Shown here piece by piece: positions 1-13,300 of a stretch of DNA of 64,000 nucleotides. How positions within the stretch are numbered: the first letter of the stretch is position 1; the number at the start of each line of letters is the position of its first letter. The stretch is from positions 30,597,405-30,661,404 of the forward strand of contig OX392530.1 in assembly GCA_947623455.1 (NCBI GenBank), written 5' to 3'. The notes beneath the pieces are model-generated. The model saw only the letters and a list, made by a program, of their open reading frames with translations, was not told where the DNA came from and did not search any database. Made by a program: the position numbers and the translations under genes. This stretch comes from Mimachlamys varia (Eukaryota; Mollusca; Bivalvia; Pectinida; Pectinidae).

Positions 1-376
1 TCACAGATCCCTTTATATTGGCACACACACTAAATAATACCCTTGTCTGCCTGACTAAGTATTTTATCCTCAAATAATATGCTGTACATGGGATGGTTAG
101 TCTACGAATATTGTCTACGCACTTTTATATCAAGTCATTATGTTCTTTATATTCAGCTAAAACAAATTTAAATTTACACGACATAAGGTAATAAGTAAAT
201 AAAGTTTTGCATGAAAAATCAGGGAGAAAAAGATAAGCTTAATCGTTGGGTTTGACAAATTTTGTTCAACACTTGACACACAGCTACGGTTTCTTGCTCT
301 TTCGGGGGGAAAAAACCATTTACTTCGTTTGAACACATGAAAAAAATTGGATCAACCTGGGCATATTAACTAAACT
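1..376. other. 3' flank of the NWD-like gene
   Basis: AT-rich sequence downstream of the stop. On the minus strand AGTAAA (near 320) and TATAAA (near 14) are only weak poly(A)-signal variants; no AATAAA is present. No other gene is seen. Confidence 0.5.
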
Positions 377-3300
377 TTACATAATAGAACATGATTTTGA
401 GTTGGAGTTTAAGTACATGAACGTGTCAGAGTTCGGACGAACTTTCGGCACAGGTTTCACCCGTTTCAGTAGAATCTTGTCTTTCGGCCCAGCACCTATC
501 ATCCCGGATGTAGGGCGGGACTGAGGGGAGTGACCGCCGCTCTCAATCTTGTCCCAGGATCGGGACAGTCTCCCGTCCACGTCGTCCGTTAGGTCTAATT
601 GTCGACTTCGAAGCGTTTGTATGACGTCGGTGGGTACCTCGTGTTCAGGGTCAATGAGAACATATGACGCAATAGTTCCATCGCTGCATCCAACGATGAA
701 GGTGCGATCGTTTTTGCATAGATGTAAATGACAGACTTTGGCATGGACATTGCATGTAGCAATCCGTTTGCCGTCAGAGACCCGGATGACGTAGAGATTG
801 CAATCGTTATAGTACACCACAACCGAATCGTTGAGTGCCGTCAGGCTCGGCCTCACGCCAGGGTTCGGCAACTTTCCTCTGTAACAACACTGGCTAATGT
901 CAAAGAAGTTTGAGTTTACGTCGAGACAGAACTGAAAGTCGTTGGAATAAACCAGTCCGATGTCTATGGATACACTGTTCGTCATGAATGGATCACACAT
1001 GGCGATCATTGATCCACTACAAATGTCAAGAATAAGAAGCCCGTGCGACGTCTTGGGGAGACCGTTCGTTGTTGCATTTTCGTTGATATCCAATGAACGA
1101 TTTGACTCATACATAACTGCTATTGTATATGGATTTTTTGGGCACGGTTTGACATCGACGATTTTCGACACGTTCGCTGTGCCTTGGAAACTCTCCGGGG
1201 TGAAATATGAGACTCGCATATCCTCCTCCATGGCAAATGTGCAAATGATCGGCGTGTCATATGAAGCAGTCATCTGTACATAATCCTGAGCTGTATGCGC
1301 CACGAGATACTTGTCGTCGTTGGTCAGAAACGGCTTCCCTAGAATGTACTTCAGGGCAAGAGGATGGGTGTACTCATGGAAGGTATCTCCAACAAACTTG
1401 AACAGTGTGATATTGAAAGGCGCCTTGAAACTGTGTTGTTCCTGAGCCACAAACATCATGTATGCATCATCATTTGCGCTAATGCAATATCCAGTGGTGT
1501 TACCAAATTCCTTGATGATTCTACGTTCCGTCATGTCCCACAACTTGGTCGCCATGTTGACCTTCTTGGATAGAGTCGACACCAGTACATAACTTCCAGT
1601 TGGCGTGATGGCAAAGTCACTCACAGGACTGTCGTGAGTAAGAAGATCCAACATTGATCCGTTGCGCATGTCAATGACACCAATTTCGTCACTGTTCTTG
1701 CACATGACGTATGCAATTGAACTGTCACCCGTTACCCGCACGGCGGTGATTGGTCCTGTGAGGCGATCAAGCATATTCACCTGATTGACAGCCTCGTCGA
1801 TATTCCACAATTGGATGTTGCTGGCGCCCTGGATGTGAGTAACAATCTGGCTTCTTTTGGTTGACACCAGAAGTTCCGTGATGATGCCGACCGGAGCTTG
1901 GATACTGGTAACCTGAATGCCTGTGGAAATTTGCCAGAGGTAAATATTACGGAATATGGTACCAATCACAAATTTGCCATCCCGGGTATAGTCCGCCGCT
2001 GTGAAGAACAGGTCGATGAAGTGACTCTTTGGCAGTTTGAATTCTTTTGGAATATCTTTTGGTCTTGAGAACCGCGCAATCACTTTCTCGTTAAATCTGC
2101 TGTAAACGAGAATTGTGTTCAAACCACGAATGAGAATTGTATCATCATTTGGGGAAATTTTCAGTTGCATGATCGTGTCATCAGGCATTTCCTCTTCCAG
2201 CACTGTTTTGTACGCCATTTCCACTGTTCCACGATGCAAGTGCATGACTAACAGTTTTGTTTCGGAAACACTTGACAAGTATCCACGAAAGCCATCTTTA
2301 CTAAACGTCAAGGAATTTGGCCGACTGCCAAGGGAAAATGTACAAGTGTGTTCGAGAGAGTACAAGTCGTAGCCGAGAAGGAATTCGTTTGAATTGCAGA
2401 AAACGAATTTTCCGTTTGGTGTTATTCTGCAGAGGTCAGACCTACCATCAAGGCTGATAATTTGCAAGAAGTGACATGATTCAATATCTGCGATACAGAG
2501 ATAACTGGAATCTGTGGTGACAATCAAGCAGATCCGATCATTGGTGATGCTGATGTCTCCCATCTTGTACCTTTCCTTGGGTTTGAGCGTGATGTGATTG
2601 AGGACTATTAGCTGCCCGACAAAGTCTCCCGTAGATGAGTTGTGTATCTTGACAGCTTTTTCAGTGATATGGTCAACTATCACGAAGTATCTTCCATCTG
2701 GAGTAGAGTGTAACGCACCATTGGAAGTGAATATGCTCTTCTTCTTTTCTCCAACAGCCATGTCGAAAACATGTATGTGTGAACTGTCTCTTTGCTTGAT
2801 CAACAAGATCCGATCATCCTGAAACAGTTGAAAGAACTCCCCTGTGATGCTTGTTTCAAGCGTGCAGATCAAGGAGCTTCCTGGAACTTGTAGGTACGGG
2901 AAGTTTGGGATCAGGGCACAGTGTTTTAGGCCATCTGTATCACACTGACAGAGAAGTGCCCGAATGTTTGCCATTTTACTGTAATATGGCAGTAGATGTC
3001 CTGTTATTTCAGGGGACAGATTATTGATGTCACGTTCGATAACCGATCCTGCTACTCTCAGAGCTTCCTCTACAAGTGTGGCTTCGACACCTGGGTTCAA
3101 CGCAAAGTCTGCCATAATATGTTGTAAGGACAGTGCTTTGATTTTGTTATACATCCACTCGTAGTTGAACAAGACTAGTTGATTGAGCTCCTTCAGCCGA
3201 TCTGCTAGATACAGATGCCTTGGAACCTGATCGTATTTCCTCCTGTTGAATCTCACAGTACTATCCCCGTAAAAGAAAGTGAGTGGCTGTGATGGAACAT

Positions 3301-4372
3301 ATCGGTTTGCCTCTTTTCCAAAGTCCTTTTGGTGTTTTTGATCACCCGTCTGTGTGAGTGGAACAATTGGTTTCGGTTTACCGTGCCATGTACCAAGGAA
3401 GTAGTCTGCTATCATGGAGTGCACCTGCTTCGCCGTTTCCTTACTGCTGAGATATTTCTCCTTGATAACAGTGTTGAATTCCTCCTGGCGAAAACAACAA
3501 GCTGTTACTCCATCAACTTCACGTACAATCAGGAACCTTCGGATGTCATCTTTCAGTCGCAGCCATTTCAGTGAAGGAAGTCGTCTAACGAATGGGTGGA
3601 AGTCAGTATAAAGAGAGGACATTACGTCATCATCGAGAGACAAAAGATCCTCGATCTCGCAATCACTCAACCCTGTCACGGAGGCAACTAAATATGCCAT
3701 CGCTTTTGATACGAAAGGTACACCGTACGATATTTCAAGTCCATCCAACAATAGGTGAATCGCCTCATGTATACTTGTTGGGAGCGTCTTAAGACTGATA
3801 TCATCACTCGAACGGAGCATTTTGGCGTGTTCTGCACATAGACTCACGTACATTGGCAGTGAGCAGTTGTTCATAGCAATTTTGAACACCTGCATCTGCG
3901 TTGAGCTGATTCGTCTGCCATACTGACCGAGGAAAAACACAAGCATTTGCTCAGCGTCTTCTATAGACAGTGGCTTCATTTCAACTAATGCTTTATCGTT
4001 TCTGATTATCTCCTGTTTCATCGCAGAAAGGATTTGGTTTTTCTCCGGGTGGGTGGAAACCACGATTTTAACGTTACGGTTCAGTAGATTTGGCATCCAG
4101 GACATGAAGTGGGCACTATAATCAGGTAAAATGTTATCAACACTATCAAGAAAAAGCACCAGGGTAACGTGAGATGGAATCGACTTGATCAGAGTTAGGA
4201 AGAATTTTTGCAAATCCTTGAAGTCATGGGGAACTTCTGACGTGTCACGTTTGAGGGAGGCGAGGATTTGCGTGCATATGCCTGACAGAAGCTGTTTCAA
4301 GTCTGCGCTCCGGGGTGTAAAACCGACATATCGTATCACGCTGATAACCTCCCCTGGTACTATTTCCTGGGT
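377..4372 (-). CDS. NWD-like gene, exon 7 (NACHT core, WD region, stop)
   Basis: A 3996-nt terminal exon with acceptor TTTTTTCAG. It starts TQEIVPGEVISVIRYVGFTP (NACHT sensor strand) and continues through Walker B, the winged/helical part and the whole WD region without an intron. WD-like blades with LWD/LWN endings are visible, for example NIQLWNIDEA and ATKLWDMTERR. The stop is TAA at 379-377. The last residues are KSCSIM, preceded by the basic stretch KILLKRVKPVPKVRP. Confidence 0.9.
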   Translation of the reverse strand, partial: TQEIVPGEVISVIRYVGFTPRSADLKQLLSGICTQILASLKRDTSEVPHDFKDLQKFFLTLIKSIPSHVTLVLFLDSVDNILPDYSAHFMSWMPNLLNRNVKIVVSTHPEKNQILSAMKQEIIRNDKALVEMKPLSIEDAEQMLVFFLGQYGRRISSTQMQVFKIAMNNCSLPMYVSLCAEHAKMLRSSDDISLKTLPTSIHEAIHLLLDGLEISYGVPFVSKAMAYLVASVTGLSDCEIEDLLSLDDDVMSSLYTDFHPFVRRLPSLKWLRLKDDIRRFLIVREVDGVTACCFRQEEFNTVIKEKYLSSKETAKQVHSMIADYFLGTWHGKPKPIVPLTQTGDQKHQKDFGKEANRYVPSQPLTFFYGDSTVRFNRRKYDQVPRHLYLADRLKELNQLVLFNYEWMYNKIKALSLQHIMADFALNPGVEATLVEEALRVAGSVIERDINNLSPEITGHLLPYYSKMANIRALLCQCDTDGLKHCALIPNFPYLQVPGSSLICTLETSITGEFFQLFQDDRILLIKQRDSSHIHVFDMAVGEKKKSIFTSNGALHSTPDGRYFVIVDHITEKAVKIHNSSTGDFVGQLIVLNHITLKPKERYKMGDISITNDRICLIVTTDSSYLCIADIESCHFLQIISLDGRSDLCRITPNGKFVFCNSNEFLLGYDLYSLEHTCTFSLGSRPNSLTFSKDGFRGYLSSVSETKLLVMHLHRGTVEMAYKTVLEEEMPDDTIMQLKISPNDDTILIRGLNTILVYSRFNEKVIARFSRPKDIPKEFKLPKSHFIDLFFTAADYTRDGKFVIGTIFRNIYLWQISTGIQVTSIQAPVGIITELLVSTKRSQIVTHIQGASNIQLWNIDEAVNQVNMLDRLTGPITAVRVTGDSSIAYVMCKNSDEIGVIDMRNGSMLDLLTHDSPVSDFAITPTGSYVLVSTLSKKVNMATKLWDMTERRIIKEFGNTTGYCISANDDAYMMFVAQEQHSFKAPFNITLFKFVGDTFHEYTHPLALKYILGKPFLTNDDKYLVAHTAQDYVQMTASYDTPIICTFAMEEDMRVSYFTPESFQGTANVSKIVDVKPCPKNPYTIAVMYESNRSLDINENATTNGLPKTSHGLLILDICSGSMIAMCDPFMTNSVSIDIGLVYSNDFQFCLDVNSNFFDISQCCYRGKLPNPGVRPSLTALNDSVVVYYNDCNLYVIRVSDGKRIATCNVHAKVCHLHLCKNDRTFIVGCSDGTIASYVLIDPEHEVPTDVIQTLRSRQLDLTDDVDGRLSRSWDKIESGGHSPQSRPTSGMIGAGPKDKILLKRVKPVPKVRPNSDTFMYLNSNSKSCSIM

Positions 4373-7300
4373 CTGAAAAAAGAAACAATTGACAGTAAGT
4401 GAGCATTTTGCTTCAAAACATTATTCATTTAAATCAAATATGTGTTGACACAAAACAGATAAATGGGACCAGTATATTATTTTCAAAGCTTTCTAAACTT
4501 TCTTCAGTAAAAAGGATATCAAAATGATCCAAAACAATATTTTCAACCCGTATGATAAAACGCAAGCCATGATGTACATGTATATGTTGTAAAATGGAAT
4601 TAATGGTATGAGGATAATTTGATATTCAAAGCTTTCAAAAGTATGATTTTATTACCATTTTTAAGAAACTTGTTTTTTCAAAATTAAATTAGCATCTGAT
4701 AATGAGGATGGTATCTCCACAATTTCTCTTCCTCAAATGCGACGAACCTACCTCCATAGCCACCTTTGACAACAGTGAAGTCTTACTGGAACCTGGTGGA
4801 CCAAACACGGCTACAGGCTGATTGAATGTACCAAGAAGGTATTCGGTAAGGAGACCGTACTCCTCCTCCCTGCCACAGAATGTCCGGGCAATATCCTGAC
4901 ATCGCAGCCAGTGGTATAAAGTTTCCTCAACGATGTCTGACTGGAAATCGTACACGGTGGTTGGAACTGAGCGGTCGACTAGCTCTTTCATCAATATGCT
5001 GAATTCGGAATACAACTGGTCCAGGTAATCCTTGTGTAACTCTGGGCTAATGACGTCATCATAACGCCACAAGACATCATAGGAAAGAACGTTCGGCGAT
5101 ACCATAGAAGCAGCATCCTCCTTCATCTTAGTAAGCATCTGGGTCGATTCCGTTTCCAATTCAAACTGCTCGTATTTCTCATTGAAGACAACTTCAGCGA
5201 AGGTTTTGGCCTTTGGGTCATCCAAATAGTTCTTAAGATCGATGATGTTTCGGAGGATCAGTGTACACTTGTTGAGAGGGTTGTCAGTCTCGTCAATACC
5301 TTGATGAAGGTGGCTGTCCAATTCTGCAAGCATGGAATAACACTCAATTAAGCGAGGCTTTCTACAGCAACCATCGCTGTAGTACAAGTGTGTGTTGTGT
5401 TCATTCACCCGATCACACAATATCGTGTGTATTAATTCAGAGTGATTGGATTTCATTTTCATTTGAATCTCTTAAATCAAGCACATTAAGAGGGCAAATT
5501 AGAAAATACCAAAGCGTCAACAAAACCATCATGCGAAATCAAAATCGTTTAAAATAGAGGTAAAATAGGAACAAAAGAAGGATTTACATGGCGACCAACG
5601 TAAAAGCACAATAGAATAAGACCAGTTGTTCTGGAAGAGTAAGTGTCTTCTTCAAGCCCATTAAGGAGACATTTATCAGTACGAAAAAGGAAACAGGAAA
5701 CAAACAGGACTAAATAATTATACAGATATGATGCTCACCTGACATGGAATATTTGTCCTTGGTTTCCTTAGTAATCTGTCCATCAAGATAACAGTAGTCT
5801 GCAGCTTTCCGGAAAAGTCGTCTCATCTCCGTCTTCACCTCGAACCATTTAGACACTCCTTCACTGTGTCGATCACCATCCTGTTAAACATTTATTAACT
5901 CTCTTAATCATTAACAGCAAAAAAGTTTATTTCTCCATGAACTAGAAGCATTTGAAAATAGTATCGACTACTCGAATATTCACAAAAGAGGTTTTAGTGC
6001 AAATTACTCTTTTGGTTTTTGCTTTTGTACAAAAGGTCTTCTTTAAATCGAAAAAAAAAACACCGTTTTCATTTCTTTTTATCTAATGCCAAAAGAAATT
6101 TCAATGTGGATTCTCTAGATTTACCTCTTTATACTCTGGTATAACATCCCCTATTGGCCTCAGGACATAGACTGGTGCTATGGAGTTGTCGTCCTTAGTG
6201 TACCACGTGTCCAGGATAGGAGCATTTCGAGTCTCTCTTCCTTTATGATTATGTAGTGACATGCGCAAAGTATCGAACTCTTCGGCAGGGATCGATGAAT
6301 GAAGTAACCGTTCCCCATACTTTTGACCAATCAACGCCTGAATTTTAAAAATAGATAGGAGATAATATTAACATGTTTATGATACTTGATAGCTGGTTTA
6401 AGATCTTTTCAGCGAAAATCTTCATACAGACATACATAAAATAGATAATAAAAAGGACATATACATATGTTAATTGTATCATCAAACCCCTGGTATGCAT
6501 TACGTGTGAAACGGGGTTACTTTGCTTTCTATAATCAGACATCGATTCATAATCATTTCTGATTTTCTTTACAATTACTTCGTTTTTTTACGAATAAACA
6601 AAAAGGGGTTTAAATATGTCAATAAAGGATTTACCTTCATTTCTATCTCCTCATACTATAGTCTACGTAAACAAACGAAAACTTAAGGTATGAGGATATG
6701 AAGTCAGAACATAAAGTCTATATCATCAGAACATAGAGTCTATATCATCAGAACATAGAGTCTACATCGTCAGAACATAGAGTCTATATCATCAGAACAC
6801 AGAGTCTATATCATCAGAACATAGAGTCTATATCATCAGAACATAAAGTCTATATCATCAGAACATAGAGTCTATATCATCAGAACACAGAGTCTACATC
6901 GTCAGAACATAGAGTCTATATCATCAGAACATAGAGTCTATATCTTCAGAACACAGAGTCTATATCATCAGAACACAGAGTCTACATCGTCAGAACATAG
7001 AGTCTACATCGTCAGAACATAAAGTCTATATCATCAGAACATAGAGTCTACATCGTCAGAACATAGAGTCTACATCGTCAGAACATAGAGTCTATATCGT
7101 CAGAACATAGAGTCTATATCATTAGAACACAGAGTCTATATCATCAGAACATAGAGTCTATATCATCAGAACACAGAGTCTATATCATCAGAACACAGAG
7201 TCTATATCATCAGAACACAGAGTCTATATCATCAGAACACAGAGTCTATATCATCAGAACACAGAGTCTATATCATCAGAACACACAGTCTACATCATCA

Positions 7301-10300
7301 GAACACAGAGTCTATATCATCAGAACACAGAGTCTACATCGTCAGAACACAGAGTCTATATCGTCAGAACACAGAGTCTATATCATCAGAACAAAGAGTC
7401 TATATCATCAGAACATAGAGTCTATATCATCAGAACACAGAGTCTATATCATTAGAACATAGAGTCTATATCATCAGAACATACAGTCTATATCATCAGA
7501 ACATAGAGTCTATATCATCAGAACACAGAGTCTATATCATCAGAACGTAGAGTCTATATCATCAGAACACAGAGTCTATATCATCAGACACAGAGTCTAT
7601 ATCATCAGAACACAGAGTCTACATCGTCAGAACATAGAGTCTACATCGTGTGAACACAGACTCTATATCATCAGAACACAGAGTCTACATCGTCAGAACA
7701 TAGAGTCTACATCGTCAGAACACAGAGTCTATATCATCAGAACACAGAGTCTATATCATCAGAACACAGAGTCTACATCGTCAGAACATAGAGTCTACAT
7801 CGTCAGAACACAGAGTCTATATCATCAGAACACAGAGTCTATATCGTCAGAACATAGAGTCTATATCATCAGAACATAGAATCTACATCGTCAGAACACA
7901 GAGTCTATATCATCAGAACACAGAGTCTATATCGTCAGAACACAGAGTCTATATCGTCAGAACATAGAGTCTATATCGTCAGAACACAGAGTCTATATCA
8001 TCAGAACACAGAGTCTACATCGTCAGAACATAGAGTCTATATCATCAGAACACAGAGTCTATATCGTCAGAACATAGAGTCTATATCGTCAGAACATAGA
8101 GTCTATATCGTCAGAACACAGAGTCTATATCATCAGAACACAGAGTCTACATCGTCAGAACATAGAGTCTATATCATCAGAACACAGAGTCTATATCGTC
8201 AGAACATAGAGTCTATATCATCAGAACACAGAGTCTATATCGTCAGAACATAGAGTCTATATCATCAGAACACAGAGTCTTTATCATCAGAACACAGAGT
8301 CAATACGTAAGAACCTTGAGTCTATATCATGAGAACCTTGAGTCAATATCGTAAGAACCTTGAGTATATATCGTGAGAACATTGAGGCTATATCCTGAGA
8401 ACATTGAGTCAATACGTAAGAACTTTGAGTCTATATCATGAGAACCTTGAGTTTATATCATGAGAACCTTAAGTCTTTATCATGAGAACCTTGAGTCTTT
8501 ATCATGAGAACCTTGAGTCTATATCATGAGAACCTTAAGTCTTTATCCTGAGAACCTTGAGTCTATATCCTGAGAACATTGAGTCAATACGTAAGAACTT
8601 TGAGTTTATATCATGAAAACCTTGAGTCTATATCATGAGAACCTGGAGTCTTTATCCTGAGAACCTTGAGTCTATATCCTGAGAACCTTGAGTCTATATC
8701 CTGAGAGCCTTGAGTCTATAGCATAAGAGCCTCGAGTCTATATCATAAGAACCAAGAGCATATATTTTAAAAACCTTGAGTCCCTATCATGAGAACCTTG
8801 AGTTTAAGTCTGAGAACCTGGAGTCTAACACGCGATTACAGAACACTAATGTAGTCAGGTCATATAGTAAACTGTCGTTGAATTATTCTTATATAATATA
8901 GCTTGCTACATTATTCATATCCAGTTTTAATCATAATTTCTGAATGTCACATGACGCATTTTGATCACGTCAAGCAAGGCTACCTAGGTATCAGGATGCT
9001 GGCTACGTGCTCGGGTGTTGGTACTCCCCGGTCACCACAGCATGTATTACGAAGGTAATGTTACATGTACGACGTTGGTAGGGTGAGAACAATAATACCG
9101 TCGAGTAACAGTTATCCATGTTAATACATACAGTTGAAGCAAAGTTCAATAGCACTGTAACTCGGAGGCTGTGCCGCCAACGCCCTATTACTGCATATGT
9201 ACATATATGTATCGTTCTTGCGTAGAACTCGATTCATTATTTTGTCATAGAACGTGATAGGTAGTCACGTGGCAACAGCTCTCACGAGATTTCACACTTG
9301 CGCGTATATATATATCCCTTGTGTAGGTATACTGTATCTTGACAAAACCAGACATGTCTGGAAGTCTGCATTCGGTCGAAGTCTAAAAATGATAAAAGAG
9401 GAACCAAACAAACTCTGATGAATCTGTCTCGCCTTGATGAACAAGTATCTTCCCATCGTATGTTAGGGGGTTTACATCAATGCATTTGTGTATGTGTCCT
9501 TCCGTCCGTCCGAGCGTGCGTACTTGCGTCAGCACGTCCATGATAACCTTTTGTACAACATATCTTAGACATTCTTGGTTTATTTGCACACCACACCACA
9601 CCATCAACTATTATGCCTGATTAGATTTCGGTGGTCTTCAGTCAAGGTTAAATGTCAAAGGTCACCTTTCACCACTTGAGAATCCAAATTTGTGTACTAG
9701 ATATCTCATGAACCTCTTTCAAATTTAGTTCATATTCACACCATAGCATCACATTCTCCAGTTTTACATTATGGCATAATTTGATGATCATCGTTCACTG
9801 TTAAAGGCCAAAGGTCACCCTTGGTGGGTTGGGGTTGGAGCATGTATGGGTTTATGTTGTGAGCGCCAACTCACTTTGTTTTTTTCATTTTCGTTTAGTC
9901 ATTACGCATCAACAATTTTTTACGAGATATATTGTTTAAAGAATGAGATACAATAATGTATATTTTGTTCATGTTTCTTTTGAACTGTTCACGTGCTAGA
10001 AAAGGAATGTCACCTACCACAAAATTGGGACCTGCAGAACTTCTCTGGCAGCGTTGGAGCTCTCTCAACTTGAAGTCAGGAAGAGTGTTGTCCATGTTTA
10101 GATTTGAAGGTGACGTACCCCATTCCAGGTCAATCATCTACAACACAATGATAATACTCACTCTCAGTATAAAGATGGGTATACGACTGGCTTTAATGTT
10201 GGTATCTAGTAGGGACATGTCTTAACGTGTCTACTGACTGACCCCTACCAATTTTTTAAATCGCAAGGTGAAAAAATATCTAAAACAATGTCATTAATTA

Positions 10301-13300
10301 AGTCTGAAATACTTATCTCTACGTGGAAATTTCACAAATCATTGATATGTATCTTAGAATTGTTATATAACAACACGAAATAACATTTTAAAATCGGAAG
10401 CATGTTAAACTTATTCTATTTTTTTTTGCAAGCGGAAACAAATTATTGAAAAAAGAAACCTGAAATGGAATTCGATGGCATTGAATATATCGAACACCAT
10501 TTTCGATGAAGTCTTCAAAACAAAAAAAGGAATGAACATGATATAAATGTAAACTATATGTTGTTTACAACAAGTATGAAACAAGTTATCCAACTGATAT
10601 TGATCACTCTTGTTTGCCCGGATATTAGCGCGCTAGGGGTCTTATTGTGGGAGGAAACCGGAGTACCCGGAGAATCTCCACGTGATCGAGCAATGTCCCC
10701 ATGCCTTTCCGGTACATAACATGATATGCGTACACGTGATTTACCTGAAACTCGACGCCATGTCTGTTCCGACAGTACTCCCTCAGTTCTGGGTAGACAC
10801 GTTGTATGATGACATTTCTCTCGGCGATCGTATCTACAATATCACAAATAGAAAATCACTAAGATTTCAAATATAACATAGTTTCATCAACTTATATGTT
10901 GATCATATCCAAACAATTTTGAAAACGATATGTTTTTTGAACTGTTAAACACTGGGGCCAACGTTGACCGTAGCCATTTAAATGTAACATACTCAATGAT
11001 ACCCACAAACGTCACTCCAATGACGTCGAATCTCAACTGTCAAAAACTCCTTTCAGTGTTATATTAATTATACTGCATATGATCTTTTTAGAATAATGTG
11101 AGTTTAGCGGGGCCTACTTTGTGACGAATAAGCGTCAGCATGAGACCAAATTGAAAAGGAAAATTACTGTACGAAACATATACAATATTGGGGGAGAATA
11201 AGGGGGTTACTACTTTGAATTTTTCCTAAACGTCACATTTCCGAAATAAAAGTTTATTGGAAATAATCTGCATGGTGGTCGTGCACTTGCATATGTCGCT
11301 GCATAATGACAAAATCTGCCCAAATTCCTCACAAATGACACTCCAAAGAAACACAATAGATTGAAGCAAAAAAAAAAAAAAAAAACACGAACAAAGTTTT
11401 CACTAAATGAGCTTTAATATAAAACATGTAGTGATAATTTGAATTGTTCAATGATTTTGCACTAACTGTACTTTACCATCTCAATGTGCCGTATGCTCAG
11501 TAGAGGAATCAACATGGCGAGAAAGAATACTAGAATTAAGCTAATGATTATGAGTATTTTATTATTATTTTTTTTTATATTTTTCAGAAATTTTAAATAA
11601 ATATACACTTTCAACACATGTAGACATTCATTCTCACTCTACAATTTTCTTATCGACACAGCATCATCAACATCACGACATAAATGTATCATCAGCATCA
11701 TCATCATCATCATCATTATCATCATCATGGCATCATCATGATCAATGATGAGTATTTTATCTTGCACGTGGTCATTTAATGTAATTATACATGTATTGTG
11801 GAGACAAGCAATTACATATCCAGCCAGAGAACAGAAGGAATACGACCATGTTATAATTATACCTATCTGGGAGTGTGAGGGTGAAAATTGTGTAATAAAT
11901 ACGGCTTTATGTACAATGATATCGCCACCTATAGTTATACACTGTGATAATACGGTAGAATTGAAAGGTTAAGCGTATATACAAGTATATGTGGATATAG
12001 ATAACACGGGAATCTCTACGCTTCAAATTTATAACCCCATTTTGCCCCACCCTCGGATATTGTCGGCTCCTCGCTTGAAAATGTCATTTCCTAGGTCAAC
12101 GTGGCGTTGGTTAGCGCTGTAACGATAGGGTATCCACCCCTCTTCCCATATAACCGCCCTTCCCCCTATAATTGTATTTACCAATGTACCTATATCTATA
12201 TTAATCTCATGGCCGAGAATGTTCAACATACGTATATTGAAATAGTTAAAAATGGATAGCTTCGCACAGGACAGATGTATCTTACCGTATTTACCAAGAT
12301 ATCTTTATAACTGCATATAGTTACAGTTTGTTTGTTTGTTTTTGTTGTTTTTTTTTTTTGTTGTTTTTTTTTTTTTTTGCTTGAGACAATCAATCTCTCG
12401 TCTTGATCGTCTAAGTCCAAAATGTAGGGGTGGGCGTATAACCAGACATCCCCCAATGCATAGGCGGAGGTAAAAAGTGGGGTGGGCTTATTACCGAGCA
12501 TTGGTTTATTGACGGAGAAATACAGCATGTGCGAAGATGTGCGAGAAATACTGTATTAGGTATGAATAATAAAAATGTTCCACTTTTGCAAGCAAACAAA
12601 TCATAATACATTATGTTGTTTGATTGCAAAGCTGTGTCATTAAAGAGATCATAAATACCATACAAATACAGTTCAATGTTTAACAAAACAGCATAAGTGA
12701 TTTTTATAAATCCGGAATTCAAGTACAATTGACCTTGACCGATAATAATCTTAGTCACGCTTGATTACATGCATGCTGATTAGTTCCTTCAGGTGAGATT
12801 AATGTGAATACCTACACAATAATACACATATGAGCGGCTTATTTTTTGCAATGTTAATATCAAAAGTGAAAGGCACTTAGCAGGCTAAACAAAGCTTAAA
12901 CAAATAGTATATAATTCCTAAGCACGTCCTATTTATCAATTTAATCCCTGTTGCCTTACCAGGTTTTACACCGTATGGATTTTTAATCAGGATATCGTCT
13001 AAGGCGTTTTATTCAGTCTAAATACACAAATGGAGGTCAAATAAGAAAATAAAAATCAAACTCCCCCAATACATTGGTCAATACCCAAGTCAAACAGATT
13101 TTAATAAAGTTATTTTCACTTGGCCAACAAACTTTGGCAACATTTTCTATCTTCAATTGTAGTCATAAAATACACATGATATATCTAATACGAATGTTTG
13201 AGTGTATATAAAGGCAGGTAATGGCAGGGAACTTCTGGAATGATATACAATGTATGTAGGTTTATTGGATTTCTTTTTAATCTTACGTTTAACTATGCAT

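Noticed and set aside
6701..8828. CRISPR-like regular repeat array
   Set aside because: Units are contiguous 22-bp repeats with no unique spacers, in an intron of an animal gene. It is a satellite.
9650..9822. Nuclear-receptor DR1-like sites (AAAGGTCAC)
   Set aside because: They lie in degraded repeat sequence within an intron, with nothing else to support regulatory use.
12029..12229. 66-codon minus-strand frame in NWD intron 1
   Set aside because: The composition looks somewhat coding-like, but there are no domain, splice partner or family match that I can recognise.
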